Positions 25,021 through 34,832 of a stretch of 64,000 nucleotides of DNA are shown piece after piece. Each line of letters starts with the position of its first letter. Position 1 is the stretch's first letter. Location: positions 1,116,001 through 1,180,000 of the forward strand of contig NZ_JACHIR010000001.1 of the NCBI RefSeq assembly GCF_014203355.1, given 5' to 3'. The notes beneath the pieces are model-generated. The model was not told the DNA's origin and did no database searches. It was given only the letters and a program-made list of their open reading frames with translations. This DNA comes from Kutzneria kofuensis. Lineage in GTDB: Bacteria > Actinomycetota > Actinomycetes > Mycobacteriales > Pseudonocardiaceae. The position numbers were made by a program, and so were the translations under genes.

Positions 25021-27339
25021 CTACCGGCCGCTCTCGCTCAGGCCGTACCGCTGGTGCAGCGCGCGCAGCGGCGCCGGCGCCCACCAGGTCCACCGGCCCG
25101 TCAGCCCGATGAAGGCCGGCACCAGGATCGGCCGCACGAGGTAGGCGTCCAGAAGGACGGCCAGGCCGGCACCCAGTCCCATGTACTGGATGAACGACAC
25201 CCGCGAGGTCAGCAGGCCGAGGAACGACACGCACAGCACCGCCGCGGCCGCGCTGATCACCCGCGCGCTGTGGGACATGCCCTGGATCACCGCGGGCCCC
25301 ACGGCCATCCCGGCGTTGTGCTGCTCGGTGATCCGGGCCAGCACGAACACCTCGTAGTCCATCGAGAGCCCGAAGGTGATGCAGAAGACCAGGATCGGGA
25401 ACACCACGGACTGCGTGGACGGGGTGAACCCGAGCAGCGTCTGCAGGTGGCCGTCCTGGAAGACCCACACCATCGCGCCGAACACCGAGACGAGCGTCAG
25501 CAGGTTCAACACCAGCGCCTGCAGGGGCAGCACGACACTGCCGGTGAGCAGGAACAGCAGGAACAGCGACGACAGCGCGATCAGCGCGAACGCGAGCGGT
25601 GCTCGGTCGGTGACCGACGCCGTGACGTCGACGAGCTGTGCGGACTGCCCGGTCACCAGCACCGTGCGCCCGGCGGGCACCGGCAGTGCCCGAACCGCGC
25701 GGGCGAGGTCGGCCCCACGGGCCGAGTACGGTTCGGCGTCGGTGAGCACCGACAACCACGTCGCGTCCGCGTACTGGAACCGCGTGCCGCCCGCGCCCAG
25801 TCGCTCGACCGGCGCGCCGTGGACGAAGGACCCGGCGGCGCTGTCCACCCGACGGACGCCCGCCACCCCGGACAGCCGTTGCGCGTAGTCGGCCAGCTCG
25901 TAGGTCGCCTCCCGGCTCGACCCCCACTGCTTCGCCACGACGGACAGGGAACCGTCGGCGGTCGCCGGGAACTGCTCGCGCAACTGGTCGGCGACCTGCC
26001 TGCTCTCCGCCTGCGCGGGCAGCACCCGCTCGTCGGCGAGACCGAACCGGACGTGCAGCAGCGGCGCGCCGAGCACCAGCAGGACCATGACCACCGGCAT
26101 GGCGGTCGCGACGGGATAGCGCAGCACGACCGCGGCCAGGCGGCCCCACCGGCCCACCGCGTGACCGCTGCGAGCCCGACGTCCCGGCAACGGCCACTTC
26201 TCGATGCGGTCGCCGAGAAGCACCAGCAGCGCCGGTACCACGACCGTGGCGCCGAGCACCGTCACGCCGACCACGGCGACACCGGCGTAGGCGAACGAGC
26301 GCAACAGGTACTGGTCGAACACCAGCAGGCAGGACAGCGCGACGGCCACCGTCGCGGCGCTGAACAGGATCGTCCGGCCGGCGGTGCGCATGGTCACGGT
26401 GAGCGCGGCCGCGATGTCGGGCCGACGGCGGCGCTCGTCGCGGTAGCGCGAGACGAACAGCAGGCTGTAGTCGACAGCGAGGCCGAGCCCGAGAGCGGTG
26501 GCCAGGTTGACCGAGAACACCGAGACGTCGGTGAGCACGCTCAACACGCGCAACACGCCCAGCGCGCCGATGATGGCGGAGACGCCGATCAGCAGCGGGA
26601 CACCGGCCGCGACGACGGTGCCGAACACGAACAGCAGCAATCCCAGCGTCAGCGGGATCACCACCGTCTCCGACGTGGTGAGATCGGCCTTGACCTGAGC
26701 GTCCATGTCGTTGTTCGCCTGCAACAGGCCGCCGAATCGCACCCGGACGCCGCCGCCGTCAGCGGCCAGCGTGTCGTGCAGTTCGCGGATCCGCTTGGCC
26801 TTCTGGTCGTCGTTCCCGGTCACCCGCACCAGGATCATCCCGGATCCGCCGTCCTTGGCGCGCAGCTCGGCCACCGGTGTGTCCCAATAGGACCCGACGA
26901 GGATCACGCCGGCGGCCAGCGCGAACCGCCGGGTCAGCGATCGGCCGGCCGCCGTCACGTCGGGATCGTCGACGCGGCCGCCCGGCCGGTCCACGAGCAC
27001 GACCAGATTCGGGTTGCTGTTGGGGAACTTCTCGGCCAGCACCTCCCGGCCGCGGATCGACTCGGACTGCTCGACGTCGTACCCGCCCACCTTGAGGTGC
27101 GCGACGGCGCCGACGCCGAGCACACCGGCGATCACGGTGAGCAGGACCGCCGCGGCGATGACCGCCCTGGGCTGGTGGAGAATCAGGCGCAGCAGCCTGT
27201 TCCCGCCCACGGACGTCGTCGCGGACCGGGGGACCGTCTTGTTCGTGCGGTTGACCAAGTCATTCACCTGTCGTGTCGAAGAACGGGACCGGGACGGGGC
27301 TCGCTCCGCCGGCGGCGGCGCGCCGAACGAGCCCGACAT
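25021..27339 (-). CDS. MMPL/RND-family membrane transporter
   Basis: 772 residues, with the two-fold RND layout: one membrane helix near residue 60, a large outer loop, five helices, then a repeat of the same plan. Typical segments are ALGLGLAVDYSLLFVSRYR in the first half and ITFGLSMDYEVFVLARI in the second, both with the Asp-Tyr pair expected in the proton path. It should export a lipid-like or polyketide product across the cytoplasmic membrane. It is directly downstream of the PKS gene on the same strand, so it is the likely exporter for that locus. The start is uncertain: ATG 27339 lies 3 nt from a 15-bp hairpin and has no RBS, and GTG codons further in (for example near 27267) are possible. 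Confidence 0.88.
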   Translation of the reverse strand: MSGSFGAPPPAERAPSRSRSSTRQVNDLVNRTNKTVPRSATTSVGGNRLLRLILHQPRAVIAAAVLLTVIAGVLGVGAVAHLKVGGYDVEQSESIRGREVLAEKFPNSNPNLVVLVDRPGGRVDDPDVTAAGRSLTRRFALAAGVILVGSYWDTPVAELRAKDGGSGMILVRVTGNDDQKAKRIRELHDTLAADGGGVRVRFGGLLQANNDMDAQVKADLTTSETVVIPLTLGLLLFVFGTVVAAGVPLLIGVSAIIGALGVLRVLSVLTDVSVFSVNLATALGLGLAVDYSLLFVSRYRDERRRRPDIAAALTVTMRTAGRTILFSAATVAVALSCLLVFDQYLLRSFAYAGVAVVGVTVLGATVVVPALLVLLGDRIEKWPLPGRRARSGHAVGRWGRLAAVVLRYPVATAMPVVMVLLVLGAPLLHVRFGLADERVLPAQAESRQVADQLREQFPATADGSLSVVAKQWGSSREATYELADYAQRLSGVAGVRRVDSAAGSFVHGAPVERLGAGGTRFQYADATWLSVLTDAEPYSARGADLARAVRALPVPAGRTVLVTGQSAQLVDVTASVTDRAPLAFALIALSSLFLLFLLTGSVVLPLQALVLNLLTLVSVFGAMVWVFQDGHLQTLLGFTPSTQSVVFPILVFCITFGLSMDYEVFVLARITEQHNAGMAVGPAVIQGMSHSARVISAAAAVLCVSFLGLLTSRVSFIQYMGLGAGLAVLLDAYLVRPILVPAFIGLTGRWTWWAPAPLRALHQRYGLSESGR

Positions 27340-27341
27340 GG

Positions 27342-27378
27342 GACAACGTTCGTGCGTCGGCGGCGCACGAACGTTGTC
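27342..27378. promoter_or_regulatory. 15-bp perfect inverted repeat between PKS and exporter genes
   Basis: GACAACGTTCGTGCG (27342-27356) and its exact reverse complement (27364-27378) flank a 7-nt loop, between the PKS stop (27402) and the exporter start. It may be a terminator/attenuator or an operator for a dimeric regulator. Its inner AACGTT is itself palindromic. Confidence 0.6.
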
Positions 27379-27401
27379 GGGACGAGGCGATGGCCGCTCG
27401 C

Positions 27402-30400
27402 TCAGCCGAGCCGGGCGAGCTCGTCGGCCAGCACGCCGACGGTGTAGGCGATTTCCTCGGAGGTGTGCTCGGCCGTCACGAAGAACCGCAGTCGGGCCTG
27501 CTGCTCCTCGACGGCCGGGTGGACGATCGGGCACACGCTGACACCGCGGTCGTACAAGGCGTTGGCCAGCACGAGGCTGCGCATGGAGGAGCCGACGATG
27601 CACGGGATCACCGGGGTGTCCCGGCTGGCGCCGATGTTGACGCCGGCGTCCGAGGCGAGCATGGCGAACAACTTCGAGCGCTGCCGCAGCACGGCCAGCC
27701 GGTCGGGCTCGGCCCGCAGCTGCCGCATCGCGGCGAGCGCGGCGACCGCGTTGGCCGGCGTCATACCCACGCTGTACACGAAACCCGGTAGCGTGTAACG
27801 GAAGTAGTCGATGAGCGCGCGGCTGCCGGCCACGTATCCGCCGCAGCTGGCGAACGCCTTGGACAGCGTGCCCATCCAGATGTCGACGCCGGCGCGGTCC
27901 ACCCCGAAGTGCTCGCCGATGCCCCCGCCGCCGGCGCCCAGCACGCCGATGCTGTGCGCCTCGTCGACCATCAACATCGCGCCGTGCCGCTTCTTGATCT
28001 GGATGAGCTCCGGCAGGTCGGCGATGTCGCCGTCCATGCTGTAGATGCCCTCGACGACGACGAGCACCCGGCGGAACTTCCGGCGCACGTGGCCGAGCAG
28101 CTCATCCAGTGCGGCCAGGTCGCCGTGGGGGAAGGGCCGGCGGGTGGCGCCGGACAGCCGGCAGCCCTGGAGCACGCTGTCGTGGGCCAGCGCGTCGTGC
28201 ACGACGAGATCGTCCGGCCCGAGCAGGTGCCCGATCACCGTGACGTTGGTGGCGTGGCCGCTCACCAGCGTGAGCGCGGCCTCGGTGCCCAGCAGGTCGG
28301 CGAGGGCGGCGTCCAGCTCCGCGTGCGGCGGGCGGTCACCGGACAGCATCCGGGCCGCCGAGACCGAGGTCCCGTACCGGTCGACCGCGTCCTTCGCCGC
28401 GGCGCTGACGGTCGGATGCCCGGACAGCCCGAGGTAGTTGTAGCTGGAGAAGCAGATCAGGTCGGTGCCGGCGACGCGGGTGCGGCTGGCGTTGATCCCC
28501 TCATGCGTCACGAAGTACGGGTTGCGCAGCCCCAGGCGGTCCACGAGCTGGACCCGCCGCGCGGACTCGACGATCTCCGGGAACGCGGCCGGGTCGATGT
28601 GCTCCAGCGGCGGCTCCGGCGCCTCGTCGACCGGCTCGGCCGGCATGTCGATGACGCGCGGCAGGTCCGGCTCGTGATGTTCGCGCTGCTCGTCGACCAG
28701 CCGCACGAGATCGTCGACGGTGACGTCGGCCGACAGCCGCTTGCCGTCCAGCGGCAGGTCGGGCCACAGCTTGCGGATGACGGCGCCGAGGTCGGCGATC
28801 ATGATCGAGTCGAACCCGAGATCACGGCCGAGCGACTGCTCGCCCCGCAGGTGCTCCGGCGGGTACACGCTGATCTCGGCGATCGCCGCGAGCACCTGGT
28901 CCCGGACGGGTGGCGAGTCCCGCGCGGGCGATAAGGCGTTCGCGTGCTCGGTCTTGGTGAGGGTGCGGAGCACGGCGAGCACCTCGTTGAGGAGATCGAC
29001 CAGGTCGTTCACGGGGTGGTCCTCCGGTGGGTCGACGATGGTGGGACGGGCGTCGCCCGGCGAGGCGACCGGCCGGACACGCCGGCGCGGCGACCGGTGG
29101 CGCGACGCGATCCGGACCGAGTACGGCTGGGCGGCCAGCGGTGAGGGCGGCAGCGTGGCCAGGTCGCGTTCGCCGTCGCCGAACAGCGGCAGCAGATCCA
29201 CCGGCAGCCCGAGCACGGCCAGCCGGACCAGCCCGGACAGGAAGGCGCGGCCGTCGTCCGGTTCCGCCTCCAGGGCGACGAAGTGGCAGCCGGTGGTGTC
29301 GGCGATCGACCGCCGGGCCATGGCCAGCAGCCCGTTCCCGCCGAAGACCTGGACGAAGACGCGGGCGCCGGCGTCGGCCGCGGCCTGGCTGGCCGCCGCG
29401 AACCGCACCGGCGACGACGCGGACCGCTGCCACCAGCCGCGCAACTCGTCCGGGTCCGTGCAGACCCGGCCGCTGACCGTGGAAACGAGCACTCGGCCGG
29501 AGCGCAGCGGCAGCTCGGCGACCCGGTCGGCGACCAACTCGTCGGCTTCGGCCACCAGCGGCGAGTGGAACGCGTGCGAGACGCGCAGCGGCACCGCCGG
29601 CACCCCCGCCTGCGCGCAGCGCTCGGTGAGCATCGCGACCGCGCCGACCGAGCCGCTGCCGACGACCTGCTCGGGATGGTTGAAGCAGCCGGGCCACATG
29701 CCCTCGATCCCGGCCGTGAGCTCGTCGAAACGTTCCTCGCTGCTCTGCACGGCGACCATGCCGCCCGCCGCCCGGCTGCCGCCGTTGGCGATCGCCTCAC
29801 CCCGGTGCACCAGGAAGTCGATGGCGTCGACCGGGTCGAGCAGCCCGGCGCCGACCGCGGCCGGGAACTCGCCGACGCTGTGGCCCACCGTGATGTCGGG
29901 GCGGACGCCGAACTCGGCGAGCAGCGCGGTCGTCGCGATGCCCAACGCGCCCAGGGCCGGCTGGCAGCGCCGGGTGTCGGTGAGTGCGGTCTCCGCGATC
30001 TCGGGGGCGGATTCCCAGCCCCACACCAGCGACGCGAACGACGTCCCGGTCGAGGCCCGGACGCGGTCGTCCAACCGTTCGATCTCGCCGCGGAAGCTGC
30101 GGAACCCGTGGTAGAGCTCGCTGAGCATGCCGACCCGCTGTGCGCCCTGCCCCGGGTAGAGGAAAGCCACCTGCCGGTCCGACTCGGCCAGCGGCGCGGC
30201 CGCGGCGTGAATGCCCCGGCCGAGATCGCCGACCTCGCCCGCGCGCAGCGCCGCCGCGGCGGCGCCGAGCAGGTCGATCAACTCGCTCCGGCTGGTCGCG
30301 ACGAAGGCCACGCGGGCGGACAACGGCGTGCGGGTCGCCAGGGTGTACGCGACGGAGGCCGGTGTCAGTCCGGGGTCGGCCACGACCTGTTCGCGCACCG

Positions 30401-31865
30401 CCGTCACGTGTTCGGCGAGCAGCTCCAGCGAGTCGGCGGTGAGCAGCACCGGCACCGGCCGGGCGGCGCGCACGGTGCGCCGCCGCGGCGCTTCCTCCAG
30501 CACGGCATGGACGTTGGTGCCGCCGAAGCCGAACGAGCTGACCGCGGCCCGTCGCGGGTGTTGCGGCCGGCTGCGCCACGGCAGCGCCCGCTCGGCGATC
30601 GCAAGCCTCGCGTCGGTCAGCATCCCGGCGTCGTCGGGAGTCGTCTCCGGCTGCGGCGGGATCGTGGCGTTGTGCAGCGCCAGCACGGCCTTGACCAGTC
30701 CGGCGGCGCCGGCCGCCGCCATCGTGTGCCCGATCAACGCCTTGACCGAGGACACCTGGCACTCCGCGGCGACGTGGTCGGGGTCCTCCATCCGCAGCGC
30801 GCGCAGCGCCTCGAGCTCCACGCGGTCGCCCACGACGGTGCCCGTGCCGTGGGCCTCGACGAACTCGACCGTGTTCGCACTGACGCCGGCGTCGCGGTAG
30901 GCGGCCCGGAACGCCGCCAGCTGTCCCTCGACCCGAGGCGTCACGGGGCCGTCGCTCGCGCCGTCGTTCGACGTGCCGACGCCTTTGATCACCGCGTAGA
31001 TGCGGTCGCCGTCGCGCACCGCGTCCGCCAACGGGCGAAGCACCGCGACGGCTCCGCCCTCGCCGAGCACAAATCCGTCCGCGCGCTCGTCGAAGGGACG
31101 GCACACGCCGTTCGCCGACACCGCGCCGACGCGGCACAAGGTGACCAGACCGTCGGGTGTGAGGTTGAGGAAGACTCCACCGACCAACGCGACCGTGCAG
31201 GTGCCGGCCCGGAGATGGTGCATGGCCTCATGCAGCGCGACCATGGACGACGAGCAGGCCGAGTCGACCGCGAACGCGGGACCGCCGAGGTCGAAGACGG
31301 AGCTGACCGCGCACGCCGCCATGTTCGGCAACGTGCCGGGCAGCGAGAATGCCTGGAGCGGAGCGAGCGCCTGCTGCGCCGCGTCCTGGATCGCGGCGAG
31401 CAGCGCTTCGTCCTCCTGCCCGCAGTGCAGTGACCCGTCGGCGAGCAGCATCGCGCGCAGTCGCGTCGCCGCCAGATCCTGGTACGTGGACTGGTTCAGG
31501 CCGACGAACACGCCGGTGCGCGCCCGGTCGAACGGGCGGCGCTCCCATCCGGCGTCCTGCAACGACTCCCGCGCGAGATCGATCAACAGCCGGTGCTGCG
31601 GGTCCATCGCGATGGCCCGCCGGGGCGGGATGTTGTAGTGCGCTGTCGCGAACCGCTCGACGTCATCGATGAAGGCGCCCTGGTCGGTGTAGGCCGTGTG
31701 CGGGGAGCGACGATCGCGTGGATCGTGGAATGTCTCGTGTCGCCAGCGATCAGGCGGAATCGCGTCGAACTGCCGCTCGGCCCGCAGAATCATTCGCCAG
31801 TACTGCCCCACGTCGGCCGCGCCCGGAAATCTGCACGCCAGACCGACAACAGCGATGTCGCTCAC
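27402..31865 (-). CDS. Single-module polyketide synthase KS-AT-ACP fused to an alpha-oxoamine synthase
   Basis: 1,487 residues. KS: Cys204 in VDSACSSS, His339 in EAHGTGT, His380 in ALIGHT. AT: Ser663 in GHSVGE with SHAFHS at 763-768, which predicts malonyl-CoA. No reductive domains. ACP: Ser1020 in LGFDSIM. The C-terminal AONS/ALAS-type PLP domain (about 1,095-1,487) has VDEAHSIGVLG and the Schiff-base Lys1336 in TLSKAF. AONS domains release a thioester by decarboxylative condensation with an amino acid, giving an alpha-amino ketone. With one module the enzyme would extend an acyl or aminoacyl starter once and then release it. GTG 31865 was chosen: AGGGTGG lies upstream and the KS begins at once; the frame stays open to 32309. 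The nearest genes are an exporter and amino-acid tailoring enzymes. Confidence 0.93.
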   Translation of the reverse strand: MSDIAVVGLACRFPGAADVGQYWRMILRAERQFDAIPPDRWRHETFHDPRDRRSPHTAYTDQGAFIDDVERFATAHYNIPPRRAIAMDPQHRLLIDLARESLQDAGWERRPFDRARTGVFVGLNQSTYQDLAATRLRAMLLADGSLHCGQEDEALLAAIQDAAQQALAPLQAFSLPGTLPNMAACAVSSVFDLGGPAFAVDSACSSSMVALHEAMHHLRAGTCTVALVGGVFLNLTPDGLVTLCRVGAVSANGVCRPFDERADGFVLGEGGAVAVLRPLADAVRDGDRIYAVIKGVGTSNDGASDGPVTPRVEGQLAAFRAAYRDAGVSANTVEFVEAHGTGTVVGDRVELEALRALRMEDPDHVAAECQVSSVKALIGHTMAAAGAAGLVKAVLALHNATIPPQPETTPDDAGMLTDARLAIAERALPWRSRPQHPRRAAVSSFGFGGTNVHAVLEEAPRRRTVRAARPVPVLLTADSLELLAEHVTAVREQVVADPGLTPASVAYTLATRTPLSARVAFVATSRSELIDLLGAAAAALRAGEVGDLGRGIHAAAAPLAESDRQVAFLYPGQGAQRVGMLSELYHGFRSFRGEIERLDDRVRASTGTSFASLVWGWESAPEIAETALTDTRRCQPALGALGIATTALLAEFGVRPDITVGHSVGEFPAAVGAGLLDPVDAIDFLVHRGEAIANGGSRAAGGMVAVQSSEERFDELTAGIEGMWPGCFNHPEQVVGSGSVGAVAMLTERCAQAGVPAVPLRVSHAFHSPLVAEADELVADRVAELPLRSGRVLVSTVSGRVCTDPDELRGWWQRSASSPVRFAAASQAAADAGARVFVQVFGGNGLLAMARRSIADTTGCHFVALEAEPDDGRAFLSGLVRLAVLGLPVDLLPLFGDGERDLATLPPSPLAAQPYSVRIASRHRSPRRRVRPVASPGDARPTIVDPPEDHPVNDLVDLLNEVLAVLRTLTKTEHANALSPARDSPPVRDQVLAAIAEISVYPPEHLRGEQSLGRDLGFDSIMIADLGAVIRKLWPDLPLDGKRLSADVTVDDLVRLVDEQREHHEPDLPRVIDMPAEPVDEAPEPPLEHIDPAAFPEIVESARRVQLVDRLGLRNPYFVTHEGINASRTRVAGTDLICFSSYNYLGLSGHPTVSAAAKDAVDRYGTSVSAARMLSGDRPPHAELDAALADLLGTEAALTLVSGHATNVTVIGHLLGPDDLVVHDALAHDSVLQGCRLSGATRRPFPHGDLAALDELLGHVRRKFRRVLVVVEGIYSMDGDIADLPELIQIKKRHGAMLMVDEAHSIGVLGAGGGGIGEHFGVDRAGVDIWMGTLSKAFASCGGYVAGSRALIDYFRYTLPGFVYSVGMTPANAVAALAAMRQLRAEPDRLAVLRQRSKLFAMLASDAGVNIGASRDTPVIPCIVGSSMRSLVLANALYDRGVSVCPIVHPAVEEQQARLRFFVTAEHTSEEIAYTVGVLADELARLG

Positions 31866-32466
31866 GCGGCCACCCTGCCCAGACGTCGAACCCGGTGTTC
31901 TGCCCGACAAACCGAGGCCGTGCGCCGACGCGCGACCTCGCCACGATGAAGATCCACGAGCACAGTCTGTTGCCGGTGGCGGGTCCGCAGAAGGGGGCCA
32001 TGCACCTGGCCCCGCACCGATTCGGACCGGCCCGCCCCGATTCAGAGCAGTGCTCGGATTCGCGGTCGTGTCCGCGAGACGCCCCGTGTCGCCGTCAGCC
32101 GAACACCTCCTTTCGTGCGAGACATCGGGTGCGCACTCCCGACGGCTCGCACTTGGCGACGATTCCCAGATTCCACTGGTTGCCGGTGGGCTCCAAGAGG
32201 CCATGTCGGTGGCCACCTCGTGGGCCGCTCGGGGCCGCACCCCGGCGTTGTCGGCGCGGCCGCGCCACTGACGTGAATCGGCCGCCGAAGACGCAAATCG
32301 GCCAGGCACCCCCGTTGACGGCCAGGATTCGACGTCCTAGCGTTCGGCCCGTGGTTCACCCGGGGTTAACCAGGCAGCGCGCGGCGGACGGCACCCGGTG
32401 AACCAGCAATGGCGGAAGCCGCCCCGGCGACGCTGCCGGTCATGAGCAGATCCCTTGGTAGGCAGC
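31866..32466. other. Divergent promoter region of the PKS and LAL regulator genes
   Basis: About 600 bases. No protein family is seen. A perfect anti-16S sequence is found at 32104-32113 on the minus strand (separate entry). Elsewhere the frames have no useful codon bias. Confidence 0.4.
32104..32113 (-). promoter_or_regulatory. Very strong Shine-Dalgarno sequence without an ordinary start codon
   Basis: Minus strand reads AAAGGAGGTG, then TTCGG and CTGACG. If CTG (32098) starts translation it encodes an 18-residue Arg/Thr-rich peptide ending at 32042, upstream of the PKS gene. It may be a leader peptide, or the relic of a start site whose ATG was lost. Confidence 0.35.
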
Positions 32467-34815
32467 GTGACGGAACCAGCAGGCGCGTCGACGCGGCGGC
32501 GGGCGGGCAACATGCCGGCCGAGGTCACCAGCTTCGTCGGCCGCCAGCGGGAGATCGCCGACGCCAAGCGGTTGCTGTCGCAGTGCCCGCTGGTCACGCT
32601 CACCGGGATGGGCGGCGTCGGCAAGACCAGGGTCGCCCTGCGCGTCGCCCGTGAGCTGCGGCGGTCCTTCACCGACGGGGTGTGGCTCGTCCAGCTCGCC
32701 GGGCTCGACGATCGGGACCTGGTGGCGCACACGGTGGCGGAGACGCTGAAGGCACATGACAACACCGGGCGGGAGGTGTCCGCGGTACTCGCCGACCACC
32801 TGCGCGATCGGCGGCTGTTGCTGGTGTTGGACGGCTGCGAGCACCTGGTGGACGCGTGCGCCCGTCTCGTCGAGACGGTGCTGGAGGCCGCGTCGGGACT
32901 GCGCGTGCTGGTGACCAGCCGGCAGCCGCTGCGGACCCCCGGGGAGCACGTCCTGCCCATCCCCCCGCTGGCGACACCGAGCCTCGAACGCCCGTTGCGA
33001 CCGGACGCGGCCAACCGCTATCCGGCCATGACGCTGTTCGCGACCCGGGCGACGGCCGCGGCGCCGGACTTCGAGCTCACCTCGGCCAACTGGGCTCAGG
33101 TCGCGACGCTGTGCCACCGGCTCGACGGGATCCCGTTGGCGATCGAACTGGCGGCCGTGCGGGTTCGTGTGCTGGGCCTTCGCCAGATCCTGGAACGCCT
33201 GCAGGACCGCTACCAGTTGCTGATCACGCGGCGCTGGGGCGGGTCGCCCCGGCACCGGGCCCTGCTCGCGACCGTCGAGTGGAGCTACGACCTGTGCACC
33301 CGTCAGGAACGGCTGTTGTGGGCCAGGGCATCCGTCTTCGCCGGGAGCTTCGACCTGCGGGCGGCGGAAGTAGTCTGTTCCGACGACGGCATCGTCCCCG
33401 ACGAGGTTTTCGACGTGGCCTCGGGACTGGTCGAGAAGTCGGTGCTGACCAACCAGCGCGGCCCCGACGGCGTGCGCTACCGGATGCTGGACACGTTGCG
33501 GCAGTTCGGCGCGGACCGGCTGGCCGAGGACGAGGAGCGAATGACGCTGCGCCGCCGGCACCGCGACTGGTTCCTCCGCGTCGCCCGGTCGTGCGAGCGG
33601 GACTGGTTCGGTCAGGACCAGGAGCGGACGTTTCGCCGCACCCAAGCGGACAAGGCCAATCTCCGTGCCGCGCTGGAGTTCTGCCTCACCGCACCGGGCG
33701 AGTCCCAGGCCGGCCTGGAGCTGGCCGGCACGCTGTGGTTCTACTGGGTCGGCTGCGGCTTTCTGGCCGAGGGCCGCCGCTGGCTGGACCGGGCCCTGGC
33801 CCAGGACACCGCGCCGAGCCACGCGCGGGCCAAGGCGCTGTGGGTCAACGGTTACGTGTGCATCCTGCAGGGCGACTTCGCCGCCGCGAGGCCGATGCTG
33901 CACGAGTGCCTGGCGATGGCTGAGGTCCTCGGCAGCGACCTGCCGGCGGCGTACGCGGTGCACCGGCTCGGCTGCGCCGAACTGTTGGCCGGCAACCACG
34001 CTCGCGCCCAGGAGCTGTTCGAGGATGCGCTCGGCCGCTACGCCGCGCTCGGCGAGCTGAACAGCAACGTGATCATGGCTCGGATCGAGCTGGCCATGGT
34101 CTCCGCCTTCCGCGGCGACCTCGACGAGGCGGTCGAGCTCTGCCTGCGGACACAGCGCGTCTGCCTGGCCCACGGCGAGCGGTGGGCCTACTCCTACGCG
34201 CTGTACGTGCTGGCCTTCGCGGCGTGCACCAGGGGCGACCTGAGCCAGGCGGTCCGTCACGCACGGGAGTGCATCCGCATCAACCACACCTTCCGCGACC
34301 TCGTGGGCATCGTGCTGCCCATCGAACTGCTCGCGCTGCTGGAGGCGTTGTCGGGCGCGGCGCCCCGAGCCGCCGTGTTGCAGGGCGCCGCCCGCACCAT
34401 CTGGTCATCGGTCGGTCTCTCCCTCTTCGGCTCCAAGTACTTCAACGCTCCCCACGACACCTGCACGGAACTCGCCCGCGGCGCCCTCGGGGACGCGGAG
34501 TACGAGGCCGGCTTCCGCCGGGGCGCCGAACTCACCCTGGACGAGGCGGTCGCCTACGCGCTGGGCGACACGCTGCCGAGCATCGAAGGCGCCGCCGAGC
34601 CACCGGTCGCGCCGCCGGCGACACCGCTGACCAAACGCGAGTTCCAGGTGGCCGAGCTCATCGCCGACGGACTGTCCAACAAGGACATCGCCGGCCGCCT
34701 GTTCATCGCCCTGCGCACCGCCGAAGGGCACGTCGAACACATCCTCACCAAGCTCGGCTTCACCTCCCGCGCGCAGGTCGCCGCCTGGGTCAACGAACGC
34801 CGGCCGGCTCGCTGA
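32467..34815 (+). CDS. LAL-type LuxR-family regulator with NB-ARC-like ATPase and TPR region
   Basis: 782 residues. Walker A LTGMGGVGKTRVA near residue 50, Walker B-like LLLVLDGCEHL, and the GLPLAIELAA-type motif (here GIPLAIELAAVR). A TPR-rich middle part covers about residues 400-680. A C-terminal LuxR HTH covers about 715-775 (LTKREFQVAELIADGLSNKDIAGRL, in which the HTH helices are evident). These ATP-dependent activators commonly switch on antibiotic clusters. It lies inside the hybrid locus, divergent from the PKS and convergent with the SbnB-like gene, so it is a likely pathway activator. GTG 32467 (GGTAGG upstream) was preferred to TTG 32455. Confidence 0.9.
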   Translation: MTEPAGASTRRRAGNMPAEVTSFVGRQREIADAKRLLSQCPLVTLTGMGGVGKTRVALRVARELRRSFTDGVWLVQLAGLDDRDLVAHTVAETLKAHDNTGREVSAVLADHLRDRRLLLVLDGCEHLVDACARLVETVLEAASGLRVLVTSRQPLRTPGEHVLPIPPLATPSLERPLRPDAANRYPAMTLFATRATAAAPDFELTSANWAQVATLCHRLDGIPLAIELAAVRVRVLGLRQILERLQDRYQLLITRRWGGSPRHRALLATVEWSYDLCTRQERLLWARASVFAGSFDLRAAEVVCSDDGIVPDEVFDVASGLVEKSVLTNQRGPDGVRYRMLDTLRQFGADRLAEDEERMTLRRRHRDWFLRVARSCERDWFGQDQERTFRRTQADKANLRAALEFCLTAPGESQAGLELAGTLWFYWVGCGFLAEGRRWLDRALAQDTAPSHARAKALWVNGYVCILQGDFAAARPMLHECLAMAEVLGSDLPAAYAVHRLGCAELLAGNHARAQELFEDALGRYAALGELNSNVIMARIELAMVSAFRGDLDEAVELCLRTQRVCLAHGERWAYSYALYVLAFAACTRGDLSQAVRHARECIRINHTFRDLVGIVLPIELLALLEALSGAAPRAAVLQGAARTIWSSVGLSLFGSKYFNAPHDTCTELARGALGDAEYEAGFRRGAELTLDEAVAYALGDTLPSIEGAAEPPVAPPATPLTKREFQVAELIADGLSNKDIAGRLFIALRTAEGHVEHILTKLGFTSRAQVAAWVNERRPAR

Positions 34816-34832
34816 ACGTCGGCTCGTCGGCC

